DNA of 64,000 nucleotides from Nocardioides sp. zg-1228 (GTDB taxonomy: Bacteria > Actinomycetota > Actinomycetes > Propionibacteriales > Nocardioidaceae): contig NZ_CP070961.1 in assembly GCF_017086465.1 (NCBI RefSeq), positions 248,001-312,000 on the forward strand. The letters are read 5' to 3'. Position numbers and translations under genes: made by a program. The notes beneath the pieces were generated by a model. The model was not told the DNA's origin. It worked only from the letters and a program-made list of their open reading frames with translations, and searched no databases. This document shows positions 63,727-64,000 of this stretch, piece by piece (position 1 is the first letter of the stretch; each line of letters starts with the position of its first letter).

Positions 63727-64000
63727 TCAGCGGGCGCGGCGGCCGAGGCGCTCGATGTCCATGATCACGACGGAGCGGGGCTCCAGGCGCAGCCAGCCGC
63801 GCGAGGCGAAGTCGGCGAGGGCCTTGTTGACCGTCTCGCGGGAGGCGCCGACCAGCTGGGCGAGCTCCTCCTGGGTGAGGTCGTGGTGGACGTGCACGCC
63901 GTCGTCGGCGGTGCGCCCGAAGCGGTCGGCCAGGTCGAGCAGCGCCTTGGCCACGCGGCCGGGGACGTCGGAGAAGACCAGGTCGGCGACGACGTCGTTG
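63727..64000 (-). CDS. crp: Crp/Fnr family regulator (GlxR type), N-terminus outside window
   Basis: The last 90 or so residues are visible. [18 protein letters not shown] is the end of the dimer helix, and the winged helix-turn-helix contains [21 protein letters not shown], where R-E-T recognises TGTGA half-sites, ending [20 protein letters not shown]. This is the actinobacterial Crp/GlxR group that binds cAMP. The missing part would carry the nucleotide domain. Position next to the MBL and RidA genes matches mycobacterial crp. Confidence 0.93.
   Translation of the reverse strand, partial: NDVVADLVFSDVPGRVAKALLDLADRFGRTADDGVHVHHDLTQEELAQLVGASRETVNKALADFASRGWLRLEPRSVVIMDIERLGRRAR

Overview
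The window is very GC-rich (about 70% or more) and densely coded on both strands. It carries a WhiB-family iron-sulphur regulator, an ESX/type VII secretion (T7SS) locus, a GlxR/Crp-type regulator and many genes that seem to be transcribed without a 5' leader. This is an actinobacterial chromosome. Gene content and order look most like Nocardioides or a close relative in the Propionibacteriales, but the genus is an inference. No transposase, integrase, phage gene, plasmid gene or CRISPR array was seen.

Layout. 1-3.6 kb: the end of a CoxE-like VWA protein, then a three-gene minus-strand operon that resembles a T7SS substrate/chaperone set (WXG-like protein, EspG-like protein, helical protein with a degenerate alpha/beta-hydrolase domain). 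3.7-7.8 kb: a CPA1-type cation/proton antiporter, a LytR_C protein, a small conserved protein and a HerA-like ATPase. 7.8-18.7 kb: the main ESX locus, with eccC on the minus strand and, on the plus strand, an EccD-like gene, two WXG100 genes, a second EccD, eccB and the mycosin protease mycP. EccE was not recognised. 18.7-21.1 kb: two nucleotide-sugar genes (GDP-mannose synthesis; an unusual UDP-GlcNAc 2-epimerase). 21.1-27.9 kb: housekeeping block with tRNA-Ser, SRP RNA, dnaX, ybaB, recR, a DUF5063 gene, lysC, asd and tRNA-Pro. 28-35.4 kb: a RibD/DHFR-like reductase, a metallophosphoesterase, yqeY, a PASTA-bearing class A penicillin-binding protein (PonA2 type), a WblA/WhiB4 regulator and two ArsA-like ATPases.

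35.4-60.7 kb is an accessory stretch: a 2061-residue secreted multidomain ThuA/sugar-dehydrogenase protein, a CoA-transferase pair, a helical membrane protein, a VOC protein, an organosulphur-type cluster (two flavin monooxygenases, an ABC importer and an aldo/keto reductase), a DUF418 protein, an MFS exporter, a third flavin monooxygenase, an iron-permease-family protein, a MacB/FtsX-like ABC exporter and a DesK/NarL-type two-component pair. 60.7-64 kb: DUF4177, RidA, NUDIX, MBL hydrolase, a TIGR03086 protein and the start-truncated Crp gene. In mycobacteria and streptomycetes the metallophosphoesterase-ponA2-whiB4-arsA-arsA-DUF4177-RidA-MBL-crp genes form one compact neighbourhood. Here that neighbourhood is split by about 25 kb.

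Most notable non-coding structure: an array of ten 32-bp units, each holding a near-perfect dyad, arranged head to head (3 + 7) between the convergent genes yqeY and ponA2 and spaced at about three helical turns; a 123-bp tandem duplication with a 12-bp hairpin in each copy downstream of eccC; and a recurring TAGGGT-like -10 box placed 6-7 bases before the start codon of at least a dozen genes, which implies widespread leaderless transcription. All assignments come from reading the sequence and from knowledge of protein families; no database search was run.
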